A stretch of DNA of 64,000 nucleotides from Variovorax boronicumulans (GCF_030812215.1 NZ_JAUSSG010000003.1:372001-436000), one strand, 5' to 3'; shown: positions 43,199 to 60,236, counted from the stretch's first letter. The notes: generated from the sequence alone by a model not told the origin. Numbers and translations are program-made.

Positions 43199-44197
43199 TC
43201 AGTCGGCGGCGATCTTCCTTTCGCGGATCAGTGCGCCGAAGCGCTGCGAGTCGGCGGCGGCGCGCCGCTGGAAGTCGGCCGGCGAGCCGGGAACCGCCTC
43301 TCCGCCGAGCGACGCGATGCGCTCCTTCACCGCCGGCAGCGCGAGCGCGCGGTTGATCTGCGCATTGAGCTGCGCCACCACCTCCGGCGGCGTGCCGGCA
43401 GGTGCATAGAAGCCGAACACCGTGTCGGCATCGAAGCCGCGCAGGCCCGCCTCGTCGAGCGTGGGCACGTCCGGGAAAAGCGGCGAGCGCTTCGGGCTGC
43501 CGACCGCGAGCAGTCGCAGCTTGCCCGCACGCACCTGCTGCAGCGCGATGCCGGGGTCGAAGCTGTAGTCGACCTGGCCCGCGAGCAGGTCCTGCAGCGC
43601 GGGCGCCGCGCCGCGGTACGGCACGTGCAGCGCGAAGAGGCCAGCCTGGCTCTTGAACATCTCGCCCGCCAGGTGCGGCGAGCTGCCGTTGCCGGGCGAG
43701 CCGTACGACAGCTTGCCGGGGTTGGCCCTGGCGTAGGCGATGAACTCCTGCACGTTCGCGGGCGGCAGCGAAGGCTTGGTCACCAGAAACACCAGCACCC
43801 GCGCGGCGGCGGCCACCGGCACGAGGTCCTTGGCCGGGTCGAAGCTCATGCGCGCGTAGAGGTGCGGGTTGACCGACACCATGCCGCCTGAACTCATCAG
43901 GAGCGTGTAGCCGTCGGCCGGTGCGCGCGCCACCGCCTCGCCACCGACGTTGCCGTTGGCGCCCGCGCGGTTCTCGATCACCACCGGCTGCTTCAGCGCC
44001 TCCTGCAGCGGCTGCGAGATGGCGCGCGCGATCTGGTCGGCTGCGCCGCCGGGCGGGAAGTTGACGATGACCTTGATCGGCTTGGCGGGCCAAGCGCTGG
44101 AGCCCGTGTTGGCCTGCGCTTGTGCGCAAACCAGAAGTGCCGCGGCGGCTGCGGCGAGCGCGAGCCGGCGTTTGGAAGGGAGTGGCGTCGATGTCAT
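43199..44197 (-). CDS. tripartite tricarboxylate transporter (Bug family) binding protein
   Basis: From ATG 44197 the 332-residue protein has a signal peptide (LALAAAAAALLVCAQAQA) and a Bug-type fold: WPAKPIKVIVNFPPGGAADQ, VVIENRAGANGNVGGEAVA, and HVPYRGAAPALQDLLAGQVD. Betaproteobacteria carry many such orphan binding proteins without a linked TctAB permease, as here. It lies between iorB and the TRAP genes, so the array encodes two different binding-protein systems. Confidence 0.92.
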   Translation of the reverse strand: MTSTPLPSKRRLALAAAAAALLVCAQAQANTGSSAWPAKPIKVIVNFPPGGAADQIARAISQPLQEALKQPVVIENRAGANGNVGGEAVARAPADGYTLLMSSGGMVSVNPHLYARMSFDPAKDLVPVAAAARVLVFLVTKPSLPPANVQEFIAYARANPGKLSYGSPGNGSSPHLAGEMFKSQAGLFALHVPYRGAAPALQDLLAGQVDYSFDPGIALQQVRAGKLRLLAVGSPKRSPLFPDVPTLDEAGLRGFDADTVFGFYAPAGTPPEVVAQLNAQINRALALPAVKERIASLGGEAVPGSPADFQRRAAADSQRFGALIRERKIAAD

Positions 44198-44241
44198 GGC
44201 GGTTGTCTCTGATGTCGTTATGGATTCGTGAGGCGGGAGGT

Positions 44242-45870
44242 TCAAGCGGCCTTGGAGGGCGGCCGTTTCATCCAGCGGATCGGCTGCGCCACCACAGGCC
44301 GCGGCGCGGCGCCGTGGCGTACCAGCGCCGCGTCGAGCGCCTTGCCGCCTTCGTCGGCCAACGCTGCTTCGCGCGCTGCGGCAATCGCTTCCGCGCGGGC
44401 CGGCGCAGGCAGGGCCGGGTTCGCCGCGAGGGCGTCGATCACATGGAGCAGGTTGTGCTTGCCGCGTTCGTTGGTGCTGCCGTAGCCCTTGATGAGCCGG
44501 CCGCACAGCGCGAGTTCGTGGCCCAGTGCCCAGCTTTCGCGCGTGCCGGCTTCCACGGCCGCAAGCCAGCGTTCGATCAGCGCTTGCTCCTCGGCGAAAC
44601 GGCTGCCACGGCGGCGCAGCCACTTGAGCGATGAAAGGAGGCGCAGCGACGCCATGCCCAGCACCGAGTGGCTGCCCACCTTCAGCGGCAGTGCCCAGGG
44701 CTCGCGGCCGCGCGCCTGCCGGCCGCGGTCCCACGCGGTCACGCGGCGCGACAGCGCCGGCGGCAGCAGCGCTGCGAACTCGGCAGCGCCGGGTTTGAAG
44801 TGGTCGTAGAGCTTCACGATGTCTTCATCGGTGGCGCGCACTTCCTGCCTGACGCGCTGGGCGCGGCTCGCGCGGCCCTTGAGCGCGGCCACGCGCACGA
44901 TGTCGTCGAAGGCCATCCACAGTGCGAGCCAGCGTGCCGCCTCGCGGGTGATGGCAAAGCCGTGGGCGCCGGCCGGATCGGCGGCGCGCTCGGCATCCAG
45001 CAGCTTGCCCAATCGATCGGCGTACTGCGCCGCGTAGGCAGCGTCCTGGTAGTCGAGCACGCGCGCATGGCCGAGCGCGAGCATGTCGTGCACGGCGGGC
45101 GGGAAGCGGCGCGCCAGTTCGTCGGGCAGGGCGCGTGCGGGTGGCGGCGCATCGGCGGTGTCGCCCGCCATCACGCTGTTCACGAAGGCGGCCTGCGTGC
45201 GCGGTGCGCTCACCGCATCGAAGGCAGCCGCAAAACCGCGCAGGCTGGCGGCGGCCATCTTGCCGAGCTTTTCGGGTGCGCTCGTGTCGCCTCCGCGCAC
45301 CACATGCTCATACGCCTCGCGCGGGAACGGGAAGAGGCCGCTGCCCGCGATGGCGCCGAGCATCACCGCGCTGACCACCGTGCCGGTGTCGCGCGCGATG
45401 GCGTTCATGTCGAACACGTGGTGTTCGCGGCTGAAGGCTTTCACCACGTCGACCAGCCGCTGCGCATCGGCGCGTCCGTCACCGGGCTCCATGCGCTCGG
45501 CGGTGGTGAAGATGCGCCCCGACGAACTGATGACCAGCGTGCGCAGCGGCGCGCTCATGCCGTTGCCGATCTGCCGCGCGGTCTCCAGCAGCTCCGACGA
45601 AACGATGGCATCGAGCGCGCCCGGCACCGGGCTCAGGCTGAACACCGGGCGCCTGCCGGCGAGCTGCGTGAGCGGCACGGGGAATACCTCGATGTAGTAG
45701 GTGGTGGCGCCGGTGCGCTGCGCGACGCCGGGAATCGATGTGCTCTGCGCGGCGTAGCCGGCGTGGCGGGCAATGTCCACCAGCCATTCGGTGAGCACGC
45801 CGCCGCCTTCGCCGCCGAGGGCGCAGACGAGGAGGGTGATGGGACGGTTCTGTTCCATGGCGAGGCTCAT
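44242..45870 (-). CDS. iorB: indolepyruvate oxidoreductase, beta-type subunit
   Basis: The 542-residue protein begins at ATG 45870, overlapping the iorA stop (ATGA). The N-terminal 200 residues are the gamma-type domain of 2-oxoacid:acceptor oxidoreductases (VCALGGEGGGVLTEWLVDIA; TSIPGVAQRTGATTYYIE). The long C-terminal extension (from about residue 250) is the helical region found in proteobacterial long IorB. With IorA it decarboxylates arylpyruvates to aryl-acyl-CoA. Confidence 0.9.
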   Translation of the reverse strand: MSLAMEQNRPITLLVCALGGEGGGVLTEWLVDIARHAGYAAQSTSIPGVAQRTGATTYYIEVFPVPLTQLAGRRPVFSLSPVPGALDAIVSSELLETARQIGNGMSAPLRTLVISSSGRIFTTAERMEPGDGRADAQRLVDVVKAFSREHHVFDMNAIARDTGTVVSAVMLGAIAGSGLFPFPREAYEHVVRGGDTSAPEKLGKMAAASLRGFAAAFDAVSAPRTQAAFVNSVMAGDTADAPPPARALPDELARRFPPAVHDMLALGHARVLDYQDAAYAAQYADRLGKLLDAERAADPAGAHGFAITREAARWLALWMAFDDIVRVAALKGRASRAQRVRQEVRATDEDIVKLYDHFKPGAAEFAALLPPALSRRVTAWDRGRQARGREPWALPLKVGSHSVLGMASLRLLSSLKWLRRRGSRFAEEQALIERWLAAVEAGTRESWALGHELALCGRLIKGYGSTNERGKHNLLHVIDALAANPALPAPARAEAIAAAREAALADEGGKALDAALVRHGAAPRPVVAQPIRWMKRPPSKAA

Positions 45871-47996
45871 GCGGGTTGCAGTGCGCGAACGACCGCGCCG
45901 CGCAGCGAATGCACGATGCGCTCGTGCCACTTCGGGTTCTGCACTACCTCGGCGCGGTAGAAGCTCGGGCACAGCGTGGCCGCATGCGCGTTCGCGCCGC
46001 AGAGGCCGCAGCCCACGCAGCCGTCGATCACGGTCGCCACGGGGTCGACCTTCAGCGGATCGGGGTTGTCCTTGAGCGTGAGCGTGGGGCAGCCCGAGAG
46101 GCGGATGCAGGCATGGTCGCCGTTGCACACGTCTTCGTCGACGCCGTACTTCACGCGCACCACGCGCTCGCCTTTCTTCAGCAGCCCGGCGATCCACGGC
46201 TTGATGCGGCGTTGGCGCTCGAGCTGGCACTCGCCCTCGGCGATCACCACCTTCAGGCCGTTGAAGTCGCTGGTGAGCGCCTCGGTCAGCGTCTTGCGCA
46301 TGCGCTCCACGTCGTAGGTGGTCACGGTGCGCATCCACTTCACGCCCAGGCCCGTGAGCGTGGCCTCGATGGTCTGGTTCTTGTCGACCAGGCTTTGCTG
46401 CTTGTCGACGGCGCGTTCCTTCACTTCGTCGTCGGGCGTGGAGATGATGTCCTGCGTGCCGGTGGCCGAGGTGTAGCCGTTCTTGAAGATCAGGAGCACC
46501 GCGTCGTCGTCGTTGAAGAGCGCGCTCTGCACCCCGGTGAGCAGGCCGTTGTGCCAGAAGCCGCCGTCGCCCATGATCGACAGCGTGCGGCGGTTCATCA
46601 TCGGCGCCACGCCCGCGCGGCTCGCGAGGCTCATGCCGTAGCCGAGGATCGAGTGTCCCATCGAGAACGGCTCGAAGGTGCCGAAGGCATGGCAGCCGAT
46701 GTCGGCCGCGATGTGCACCGGCCCCGTCTCCTGTTGCGCGAGCTTGAGCGCGGAGAATACCGGGCGCTCGGGGCAGCCGATGCAGAAGCTCGGCGGGCGG
46801 TTGGGCAGCGGCGCCGTGAGTTGGCGCGCAACCGCTTCGCGGCGCTCGCGGTTGCCCGCGAGCCAGGCCTGTGCGGACGACAACGCTGCGTCGGCCCCGA
46901 TGTACTTCGCAGCGAAGGCGCCGATGCCGCCCGACAGCACCTCGACGCCGTACTCGCCGGCTGCGGGCAGCATGTCCTTGCCGTGCAGCGGCGTCTGGAT
47001 GTCGCGGCGGCGCAGCAAGGTCGCGATGTCCTGCTCGATGTACTCGGGCTGGCCTTCTTCCACCACCAGCACCGCGCGCTTGCCGATGCAGAAGTCGGCC
47101 ACCTGCTCGGGCACCAGCGGGTAGGTCACGTTGAGCACGAGGATCGGGATGTCGGTCTCGCCGAACGCATCGGCCAGGCCCTGCTGCTGCAGGCTGCGGA
47201 TCAGCGCGTTGTAGAGCCCGCCCTGCACCACGATGCCCAGGTCCGCATGGCGCTTGCCGGGCATGAGCTCGTTGAGCCCGTGCTCGACGATGTAGCGGCG
47301 CGCCGCCGGAATGCGCGCATCGCCCTTGAGCTTCTCGTGGCGGAAGGTGACGGGCGGGTGCGCGAGTCGCATGTAGTCGAAGCCCGCGGGCTCTGTCATC
47401 AGCGCGCGCGTCGAGACGGCGGGCGCGATGTTGTCCTTGCACTCGAAGCTGCCGCGCACGTGGCAGGTGCGGATGCGCAACTCCATGAGGCAGGGCATGT
47501 TCGAGGTCTCGGAGAGGCGAAAGCCTTCTTCGACCATGCGCACCATCACGCCGAGATCGGGCCGCGGATCGAGCAGGCACATGCTCGACTTGAGCGCGTA
47601 GGCATGCGTGCGCTCCTGGATCACGCTGGCACCTTCGCCGTAGTCCTCGCCCACCACGATCAGCACGCCGCCGGTCACGCCCGGCGAGGAGAGGTTAGAC
47701 AGCGCATCGGCCGCCACGTTGGTGCCGACGATGGACTTCCAGGTGACCGCGCCGCGCAGCGGGTAGTGGATGGAGGCTCCGAGCATCGCCGCGGCCGAGG
47801 CCTCGTTCGAGCAGGCCTCGACATGCACGCCGAGTTCGTCCATGTAGGTCTTGCCCTGGACCATGACGTCGAGCAGGTGCGAGACGGGCGCGCCCTGGTA
47901 GCCGCCCACGTAGGCCACGCCCGACTGCAGGAGGCCCTTGGTGATGGCGAGGATGCCCTCGCCATGGAAGGTTTCGCCTCTGCCGAGACGCAGCAT
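45867..47996 (-). CDS. iorA: indolepyruvate ferredoxin oxidoreductase, alpha-type subunit
   Basis: I place the start at ATG 47996 (MLRLGRGETFHGEGILAITK), because AAGGAAG precedes it by six bases; an upstream TTG at 48026 would add ten residues. The 709-residue protein has the pyrimidine-binding domain (GYQGAPVSHLLDVM, EACSNEASAAAMLGA), the thiamine-diphosphate motif IMGDGGFWHNGLLTG and a C-terminal ferredoxin-like tail (CNGDHACIRLSGCP; DGCVGCGLCGANAH) binding iron-sulfur clusters. It oxidatively decarboxylates indolepyruvate, phenylpyruvate or related acids in aromatic amino acid breakdown. Confidence 0.93.
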   Translation of the reverse strand: MLRLGRGETFHGEGILAITKGLLQSGVAYVGGYQGAPVSHLLDVMVQGKTYMDELGVHVEACSNEASAAAMLGASIHYPLRGAVTWKSIVGTNVAADALSNLSSPGVTGGVLIVVGEDYGEGASVIQERTHAYALKSSMCLLDPRPDLGVMVRMVEEGFRLSETSNMPCLMELRIRTCHVRGSFECKDNIAPAVSTRALMTEPAGFDYMRLAHPPVTFRHEKLKGDARIPAARRYIVEHGLNELMPGKRHADLGIVVQGGLYNALIRSLQQQGLADAFGETDIPILVLNVTYPLVPEQVADFCIGKRAVLVVEEGQPEYIEQDIATLLRRRDIQTPLHGKDMLPAAGEYGVEVLSGGIGAFAAKYIGADAALSSAQAWLAGNRERREAVARQLTAPLPNRPPSFCIGCPERPVFSALKLAQQETGPVHIAADIGCHAFGTFEPFSMGHSILGYGMSLASRAGVAPMMNRRTLSIMGDGGFWHNGLLTGVQSALFNDDDAVLLIFKNGYTSATGTQDIISTPDDEVKERAVDKQQSLVDKNQTIEATLTGLGVKWMRTVTTYDVERMRKTLTEALTSDFNGLKVVIAEGECQLERQRRIKPWIAGLLKKGERVVRVKYGVDEDVCNGDHACIRLSGCPTLTLKDNPDPLKVDPVATVIDGCVGCGLCGANAHAATLCPSFYRAEVVQNPKWHERIVHSLRGAVVRALQPA

Positions 47997-48119
47997 TTCC
48001 ACTTCCTTGCTGAATGAGACTTCCAAGAGAGTCGGCTCCGATGTTGATGGTTTGGGGATGTGACGGGTACGCGGCGCGCTGCGCTCGCCTCGCGCATTCG
48101 CTGATGTCGTACGACGGTG

Positions 48120-48788
48120 TTACTTCGGTGGTGGAGGCTTCGCGGGCGCGGCGGGGAAGCGCGCCACGTAGTAGGCGAGCGTGTCCAGGTCCTCCGGTGC
48201 GATGCGGCTCACCGCTTCGCCCATCGCCTGCGTGTAGCCCGGGCGCTTGCCCGTGCGAAAGCCGTGCAGCGTGAGCTGCAGATAGTCTTCATGTTGCTGG
48301 CCGATGCGCGGCACCTGCTGGCCGCCGCTCAGGTCGGCGCCGTGGCAGATCACGCAGCGATGCTCCTGCGCGAGCGCCTGGCCGCGTGTCATGCGCGCGG
48401 CATCCGGCGGCGTGGCGGCCGGCGGTGCGGGCACCGCGGGCAGCGTGGCGATGTAATCCGAGAAGCCGCGCAGGTCGGCGTCGGTCATGGTCTTGGCGAC
48501 TGCGGTCATCGCCGGGTTGTCGCGCCGGCCTTCTCGAAAGAGAAAGAGCTGCGTGATCGCATAGAACGAATGCTGGCCCGCGAGCACCGGCGTGCCCGCC
48601 ATGTCGCTGCGCCCGTTCGCGCCGTGGCATGAGGCGCACAGCGACGCGTAGCGGTGCGCATAGCCGGGCTGGGCCGATGGCGCTGGTTGCGCTGCCCTTG
48701 TCGTGCCCTGCTGCGCAACCGCCGACGACAGCGCCACCGCCATGAAGCCCGCCGCTATCGCTTTTGCAATGACGCTTGCTCTCTTCAT
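48120..48788 (-). CDS. di-haem cytochrome c, periplasmic
   Basis: The 222-residue protein starts at ATG 48788 (MKRASVIAKAIAAGFMAVAL), with a signal peptide ending SSAVAQQ. It has two cytochrome c domains: CASCHGANG near residue 51 and CVICHGADL near residue 144. It resembles cytochrome c4-type electron carriers. The start overlaps the stop of the sorbosone-type dehydrogenase gene, so it is almost certainly the electron acceptor of that enzyme. Confidence 0.9.
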   Translation of the reverse strand: MKRASVIAKAIAAGFMAVALSSAVAQQGTTRAAQPAPSAQPGYAHRYASLCASCHGANGRSDMAGTPVLAGQHSFYAITQLFLFREGRRDNPAMTAVAKTMTDADLRGFSDYIATLPAVPAPPAATPPDAARMTRGQALAQEHRCVICHGADLSGGQQVPRIGQQHEDYLQLTLHGFRTGKRPGYTQAMGEAVSRIAPEDLDTLAYYVARFPAAPAKPPPPK

Positions 48789-49981
48789 CGGCCGCCGTAG
48801 CTGATGCGATAGATCGCACCGGCGTGGTCGTCGCTCACCAGCATCGAGCCATCTTTCAGCACGAGGAAGTCCACTGGCCGGCCGAGGTAGGTGTTGTTCT
48901 CGACGAAGCCCGTCATGAAAGGCTCGACCTTCGCGCCGCCCTTGCCGTCTGGCCACGCGACCGCGATGTCGGCGTACTTGGTGGTGCGGTTCCATGGGCC
49001 GTGGCGCGCGATGAACATGGCGCCGCGGTACTTGGCCGGGAAACTCTTGCCGTTGTAGAAGGTGAGGCCCAGCGCGGCGGCGTGCGGGCCGAGCAGGGCT
49101 GCGGGCTTCTGGTAGTCCTCGCAGCGCTTGCCCCAGCCGAATTCCGAATCGAGGATGTTGCCCTGGTGGCAGTACGGGTAGCCGAAGTGCTGGTCGGGCT
49201 TGGTCACCACGTTGAGCTCGTCGTTCGGCAGGTCTTCGCTGAGCCAGTCGCGGCCGTTGTCGGTGAACCAGAGGTTGCCGGTCTTCGGGTCGAAGTCGAA
49301 GCCCACCGTGTTGCGCACGCCGCGCGCCACGGTCTCGATGCCGCTGCCGTCGGGGTTCATGCGGAAGATGCGCGCATGCGCATCGTCGGGCTCGCAGAGG
49401 TTGCAGGGCGCGCCGACGGCGTAGTAGAGCTTGTCCTTGTGCATGCGCAGGTACCGCCAGCTATGGTCCTGGCCGCCGGGCAGCTTGTCGTTGAGCACCA
49501 CGGGCGTGCCGGGGTTGTCCAGCTTGTCCTCGATGCCGTCGTAACGCACGATCTGCTTGTGCGTGGCCAGGAAGAGCGCGCCCTTGTAGAACTCGATGCC
49601 GGTGGCGAACTCGGTCTTGTCGATGATGGTCCTGGGCTTGCGGTCGCCCTTCTCGGGAATGGCGTAGACCTTGTTGCCCACGAAGAGCGTGCTCACGAAG
49701 ACCGTGCCCTTGGCGCCCTGGCGCAATTCGCGCGCATCGAGCACGCCCGAGGCCCAGGTCTCGACCTTGAAGCCTGGCGGGAGCTTGAACTTGGCGGTGG
49801 GCAGTTGGTCGGGCGCGGTGGGAATCGGGAAGGAAGGCACCGGTGCCAGGCGCGTGGCGGCTTCGTTCTTGGGGCGGCCCTTGGCCCACCCCGGTTCCTC
49901 GGCCGGGGGCTGCTGGGCCCATGCGGCGGTGACTGTGAAGAGCAGGGCGGCGAGTACCGCGTGCGAACGGCGTAGGGCCAT
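48785..49981 (-). CDS. PQQ-dependent sugar dehydrogenase/L-sorbosone dehydrogenase-like protein
   Basis: The 398-residue protein has a signal peptide (AVLAALLFTVTAAWA) and a six-bladed propeller of the sorbosone dehydrogenase type: LPPGFKVETWASGVLDAREL, LPGGQDHSWRYLRMHKD, NTVGFDFDPKTGNLWFTDNG and GRPVDFLVLKDGSMLVSDD. It probably oxidises an aldose or aldehyde in the periplasm and hands electrons to the cytochrome encoded by the overlapping gene. PQQ binding is inferred from family only. Confidence 0.87.
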   Translation of the reverse strand: MALRRSHAVLAALLFTVTAAWAQQPPAEEPGWAKGRPKNEAATRLAPVPSFPIPTAPDQLPTAKFKLPPGFKVETWASGVLDARELRQGAKGTVFVSTLFVGNKVYAIPEKGDRKPRTIIDKTEFATGIEFYKGALFLATHKQIVRYDGIEDKLDNPGTPVVLNDKLPGGQDHSWRYLRMHKDKLYYAVGAPCNLCEPDDAHARIFRMNPDGSGIETVARGVRNTVGFDFDPKTGNLWFTDNGRDWLSEDLPNDELNVVTKPDQHFGYPYCHQGNILDSEFGWGKRCEDYQKPAALLGPHAAALGLTFYNGKSFPAKYRGAMFIARHGPWNRTTKYADIAVAWPDGKGGAKVEPFMTGFVENNTYLGRPVDFLVLKDGSMLVSDDHAGAIYRISYGGR

Positions 49982-50100
49982 GTCGTGTCTCCTTCTTGTC
50001 GTGGGGTGTTCAAACGGGTCGACTTGGGGGCGACTGAAAACCGCTCGCCAGTGTGCGTGCCATGGGGTCTGCGCTCAATAAAATAATCAAGCTAAGCAAT

Positions 50101-51015
50101 ATGAATGGCATGCATATCGACTCGGTCGATCTCAACCTGCTGCGTCTGTTCGATGCGGTCTATCGCGAGCGCAGCGTGAGTCGCGCGGCAGAGTCGCTGG
50201 GTCTCACGCAACCCGCGGCGAGCCACGGCCTGGGCCGACTGCGGTTGCTCTTGAAAGACGCGCTCTTCACGCGCACCCCCGGGGGCGTGGCGCCGACACC
50301 GCGCGCCGATCGGCTTGCGGTGGCGGTGCAGGCGGCGCTCAGCACGATCGAGGCGGCGCTGCTCGAGCCCGATCGCTTCGAGCCGCAGGTCTCGCGCAAG
50401 AGCTTTCGTATTCACATGAGCGACATCGGCGAAGGGCGCTTCCTGCCCGCGCTGATGGCACGGCTGGGCGAGCTGGCGCCCGGCGTGCGGCTGGAGACCT
50501 TGCCGCTGCAGCCCGCGGAGGTCGCGCCCGCGCTCGACAGCGGCCGCATCGATTTCGCCTTCGGTTTTCTGTCGAGCGTGCGCGACACGCAGCGCACGCA
50601 TCTCCTGAAAGACCGCTACATCGTGCTGCTGCGCAAGGGCCATCCTTTCGTGAGGCGCCGGCGCAAGGGGCAGGCGCTGCTCAAGGCACTGCAGGAGCTC
50701 GACTACGTGGCGGTGCGCACGCACGCCGACACGCTGCGCATCCTGCAACTGCTCAACCTCGAAGACCGCCTGCGCCTCACGACCGAGCACTTCATGGTGC
50801 TGCCGGCCATCGTGCGCGCCACCGATCTCGCGGTGGTGATGCCGCGCAACATCGCGCGCGGATTTGCGGAGGAGGGCGGCTACGCGATCGTCGAGCCGCC
50901 GTTTCCGCTGCGCGACTTCAGCGTGTCGCTGCACTGGAGCAAACGCTTCGAGGGCGACCCGGCCAATCGCTGGTTGCGGCAGGTGATCACTGCGCTCTTC
51001 TCCGAGCGCGTCTGA
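50101..51015 (+). CDS. LysR family transcriptional regulator
   Basis: The 304-residue protein (start ATG 50101; ATG 50110 also possible) has the LysR helix-turn-helix LFDAVYRERSVSRAAESLGL followed by TQPAASHGLGRLR, and a C-terminal effector domain (IDFAFGFLSS; VMPRNIARGFAEEGGY). It reads away from the sorbosone dehydrogenase gene with a 119-bp divergent region, the usual arrangement for a LysR controlling its neighbour. Control of the downstream NRPS operon is also possible but less typical. Confidence 0.92.
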   Translation: MNGMHIDSVDLNLLRLFDAVYRERSVSRAAESLGLTQPAASHGLGRLRLLLKDALFTRTPGGVAPTPRADRLAVAVQAALSTIEAALLEPDRFEPQVSRKSFRIHMSDIGEGRFLPALMARLGELAPGVRLETLPLQPAEVAPALDSGRIDFAFGFLSSVRDTQRTHLLKDRYIVLLRKGHPFVRRRRKGQALLKALQELDYVAVRTHADTLRILQLLNLEDRLRLTTEHFMVLPAIVRATDLAVVMPRNIARGFAEEGGYAIVEPPFPLRDFSVSLHWSKRFEGDPANRWLRQVITALFSERV

Positions 51016-51423
51016 GGCGACGCGTTCGACAACCAAAGTACGCGCCACGCTGCGCGCACGCGCCAGCCTTTACGAATAACACGGCGAGCGATGCCCCTAC
51101 AACTTCCTCGCCAAGTTGCTGCATCGCAACATGCTTTTGGGGTGCATGGCCCCCGAAATACGATGAAAGCCTTCGATTCCGAAAGCCGCGATTCACATCG
51201 CATCGCAAGGATGAAATCTTTCGCGCTCAAAGACGTTCGTGAAATGTTTTCAACCCAAAAACCGTCATTGAAAGTGTTGCAACCACTTGTACAGTGGATT
51301 GGCAATGTGAACGGATTGTTACCGCGGAGCACCGGCATTTCTCCTTGAGCGGCCGATGCATGACGCGTCCATTTCACGCGCACATGCATCGTTGCCAATT
51401 TCACTCAAGACCTGGAGAAGTGC
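51016..51423 (+). promoter_or_regulatory. NRPS operon upstream region, AT-richer than surroundings
   Basis: This 408-bp gap is noticeably less GC-rich than its neighbours. A possible sigma-70 promoter is TTGAAA (51268-51273), 16 bases, TACAGT (51290-51295). It overlaps the inverted repeat CCACT-N5-AGTGG (51283-51297), which could be an operator. The ribosome site GGAGAAG lies four bases before the NRPS ATG at 51424. Short ORFs in the gap have non-native codon use and no recognisable domain. Confidence 0.4.
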
Positions 51424-58899
<7,476 letters not shown>

Positions 58900-58916
58900 A
58901 GCAAAGGAGCCACGCC

Positions 58917-60236
58917 ATGGCACGCTATCTCATCGCCGCAACCGCCTTGCCGGGACACGTCCTGCCGATGCTGGCCATCGCGCAGCACCTGGTGGACCAG
59001 GGGCACGAGGTGCGGGTGCACACCGCGAGCCAGTTCAAGGCGCAGGCCGAGGCGACCGGCGCGGGCTTCACGCCCTTCGAGCGCGCCATCGACTTCGACT
59101 ACCGCGACCTGGACAAGCGCTTTCCTGAACGCCAGCGCATCGCCTCGGCGCATGCGCAGATGTGCTTTGGCCTGAAGCACTTCTTCGCCGATGCGATGGC
59201 CGCGCAGCATGCGGGCCTGCAGTCGATCCTCGACGACTTCGAGGCTGACGCCATCCTCGTCGACACGATGTTCTGCGGCACCTTCCCGCTGCTGCTGGGA
59301 AAGGAGCGCGAAGACCGCCCGGCCATCGTCGGCATCGGCATCTCGGCGCTGCCGCTGTCCAGTTGCGACACCGCCTTCTTCGGCACTGCGCTGCCGCCGT
59401 CGTCCACGCCGGAAGGGCGGGTGCGCAACAAGGCGATGAACACCAACCTCAAGCAGGCGATGTTCGGCGAGGTGCAGCGCTACTTCGACACGCTGCTCGC
59501 ACGCTCGGGCCTGCCCGCGCTGCCGGACTTCTTCGTCGATGCGATGGTGAAGCTGCCCGACCTCTACCTGCAGCTCACCGCACCTTCGTTCGAATACCCG
59601 CGCAGCGACCTGCCCGCATCGGTGCATTTCGTCGGTCCGCTGCTCTCGCCCGCGAGCCGCGACTTCACGCCGCCCGAGTGGTGGCACGAACTGGACGACG
59701 GCCGTTCGGTCGTGCTGGTGACGCAGGGCACGCTGGCCAACCAGAACCCGTCGCAACTGATCGGCCCGACGCTGCAGGCGCTGGCCGGCGACAAGAACAT
59801 CCTCGTCATCGCCACCACCGGCGGCCCGGTGCCGCCGGGCCTGGCGGTGAACCTGCCGGCCAACGCGCGCGTGGTGCCCTTCCTGCCCTACGACCGGCTG
59901 CTGCCCAAGCTGCATGCGATGGTCACCAACGGCGGCTACGGTTCGGTCAACCATGCGCTGAGCCTCGGCGTGCCGCTGGTGGTCGCAGGGACCTCCGAAG
60001 AAAAGCCCGAGATCGCCGCGCGCGTGGCCTGGTCGGGCGCGGGCATCAACCTCGCCACCGGCCAGCCGACCGCGCGCCAGGTCGGCGATGCGGTGCGCAA
60101 GGTGCTGGGCAACTCCACCTACCGCCAACGCGCGGCGGTGCTGCGCGAAGACTTCGCATGCCATCGCGCGCTGACCGGCATCGCCGGTGCCCTCGAGGCA
60201 CTTCTGCAAACCTCCGCATCCGCGGAAATGGCTTGA
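58917..60236 (+). CDS. GT1-type (MGT/UGT-like) glycosyltransferase
   Basis: The 439-residue protein begins MARYLIAATALPGHVLPMLA, the N-terminal Rossmann half that binds the acceptor. It ends with a nucleotide-sugar half containing VTNGGYGSVNHALSLGVPLV near residues 337-356. It belongs to the GT1 family that includes macrolide glycosyltransferases and RhlB-type rhamnosyltransferases. It starts 17 bp after the NRPS stop behind AAGGAG, so it is in the same operon. It probably attaches the first sugar to the lipopeptide, perhaps on the serine hydroxyl or the terminal alcohol. Confidence 0.88.
   Translation: MARYLIAATALPGHVLPMLAIAQHLVDQGHEVRVHTASQFKAQAEATGAGFTPFERAIDFDYRDLDKRFPERQRIASAHAQMCFGLKHFFADAMAAQHAGLQSILDDFEADAILVDTMFCGTFPLLLGKEREDRPAIVGIGISALPLSSCDTAFFGTALPPSSTPEGRVRNKAMNTNLKQAMFGEVQRYFDTLLARSGLPALPDFFVDAMVKLPDLYLQLTAPSFEYPRSDLPASVHFVGPLLSPASRDFTPPEWWHELDDGRSVVLVTQGTLANQNPSQLIGPTLQALAGDKNILVIATTGGPVPPGLAVNLPANARVVPFLPYDRLLPKLHAMVTNGGYGSVNHALSLGVPLVVAGTSEEKPEIAARVAWSGAGINLATGQPTARQVGDAVRKVLGNSTYRQRAAVLREDFACHRALTGIAGALEALLQTSASAEMA

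Noticed and set aside
51283..51297. Possible lux box (CCACTTGTACAGTGG)
   Set aside because: The spacing and central bases do not match a LuxR-type 18-20 bp dyad, and no luxI/luxR genes are in the window; kept only as a generic inverted repeat.
51211..51348. 45-codon frame beginning MKSFALKDVREM before the NRPS gene
   Set aside because: Codon use is far less GC-rich than real genes here, the ribosome site is jammed against the ATG, and it overlaps the likely NRPS promoter.
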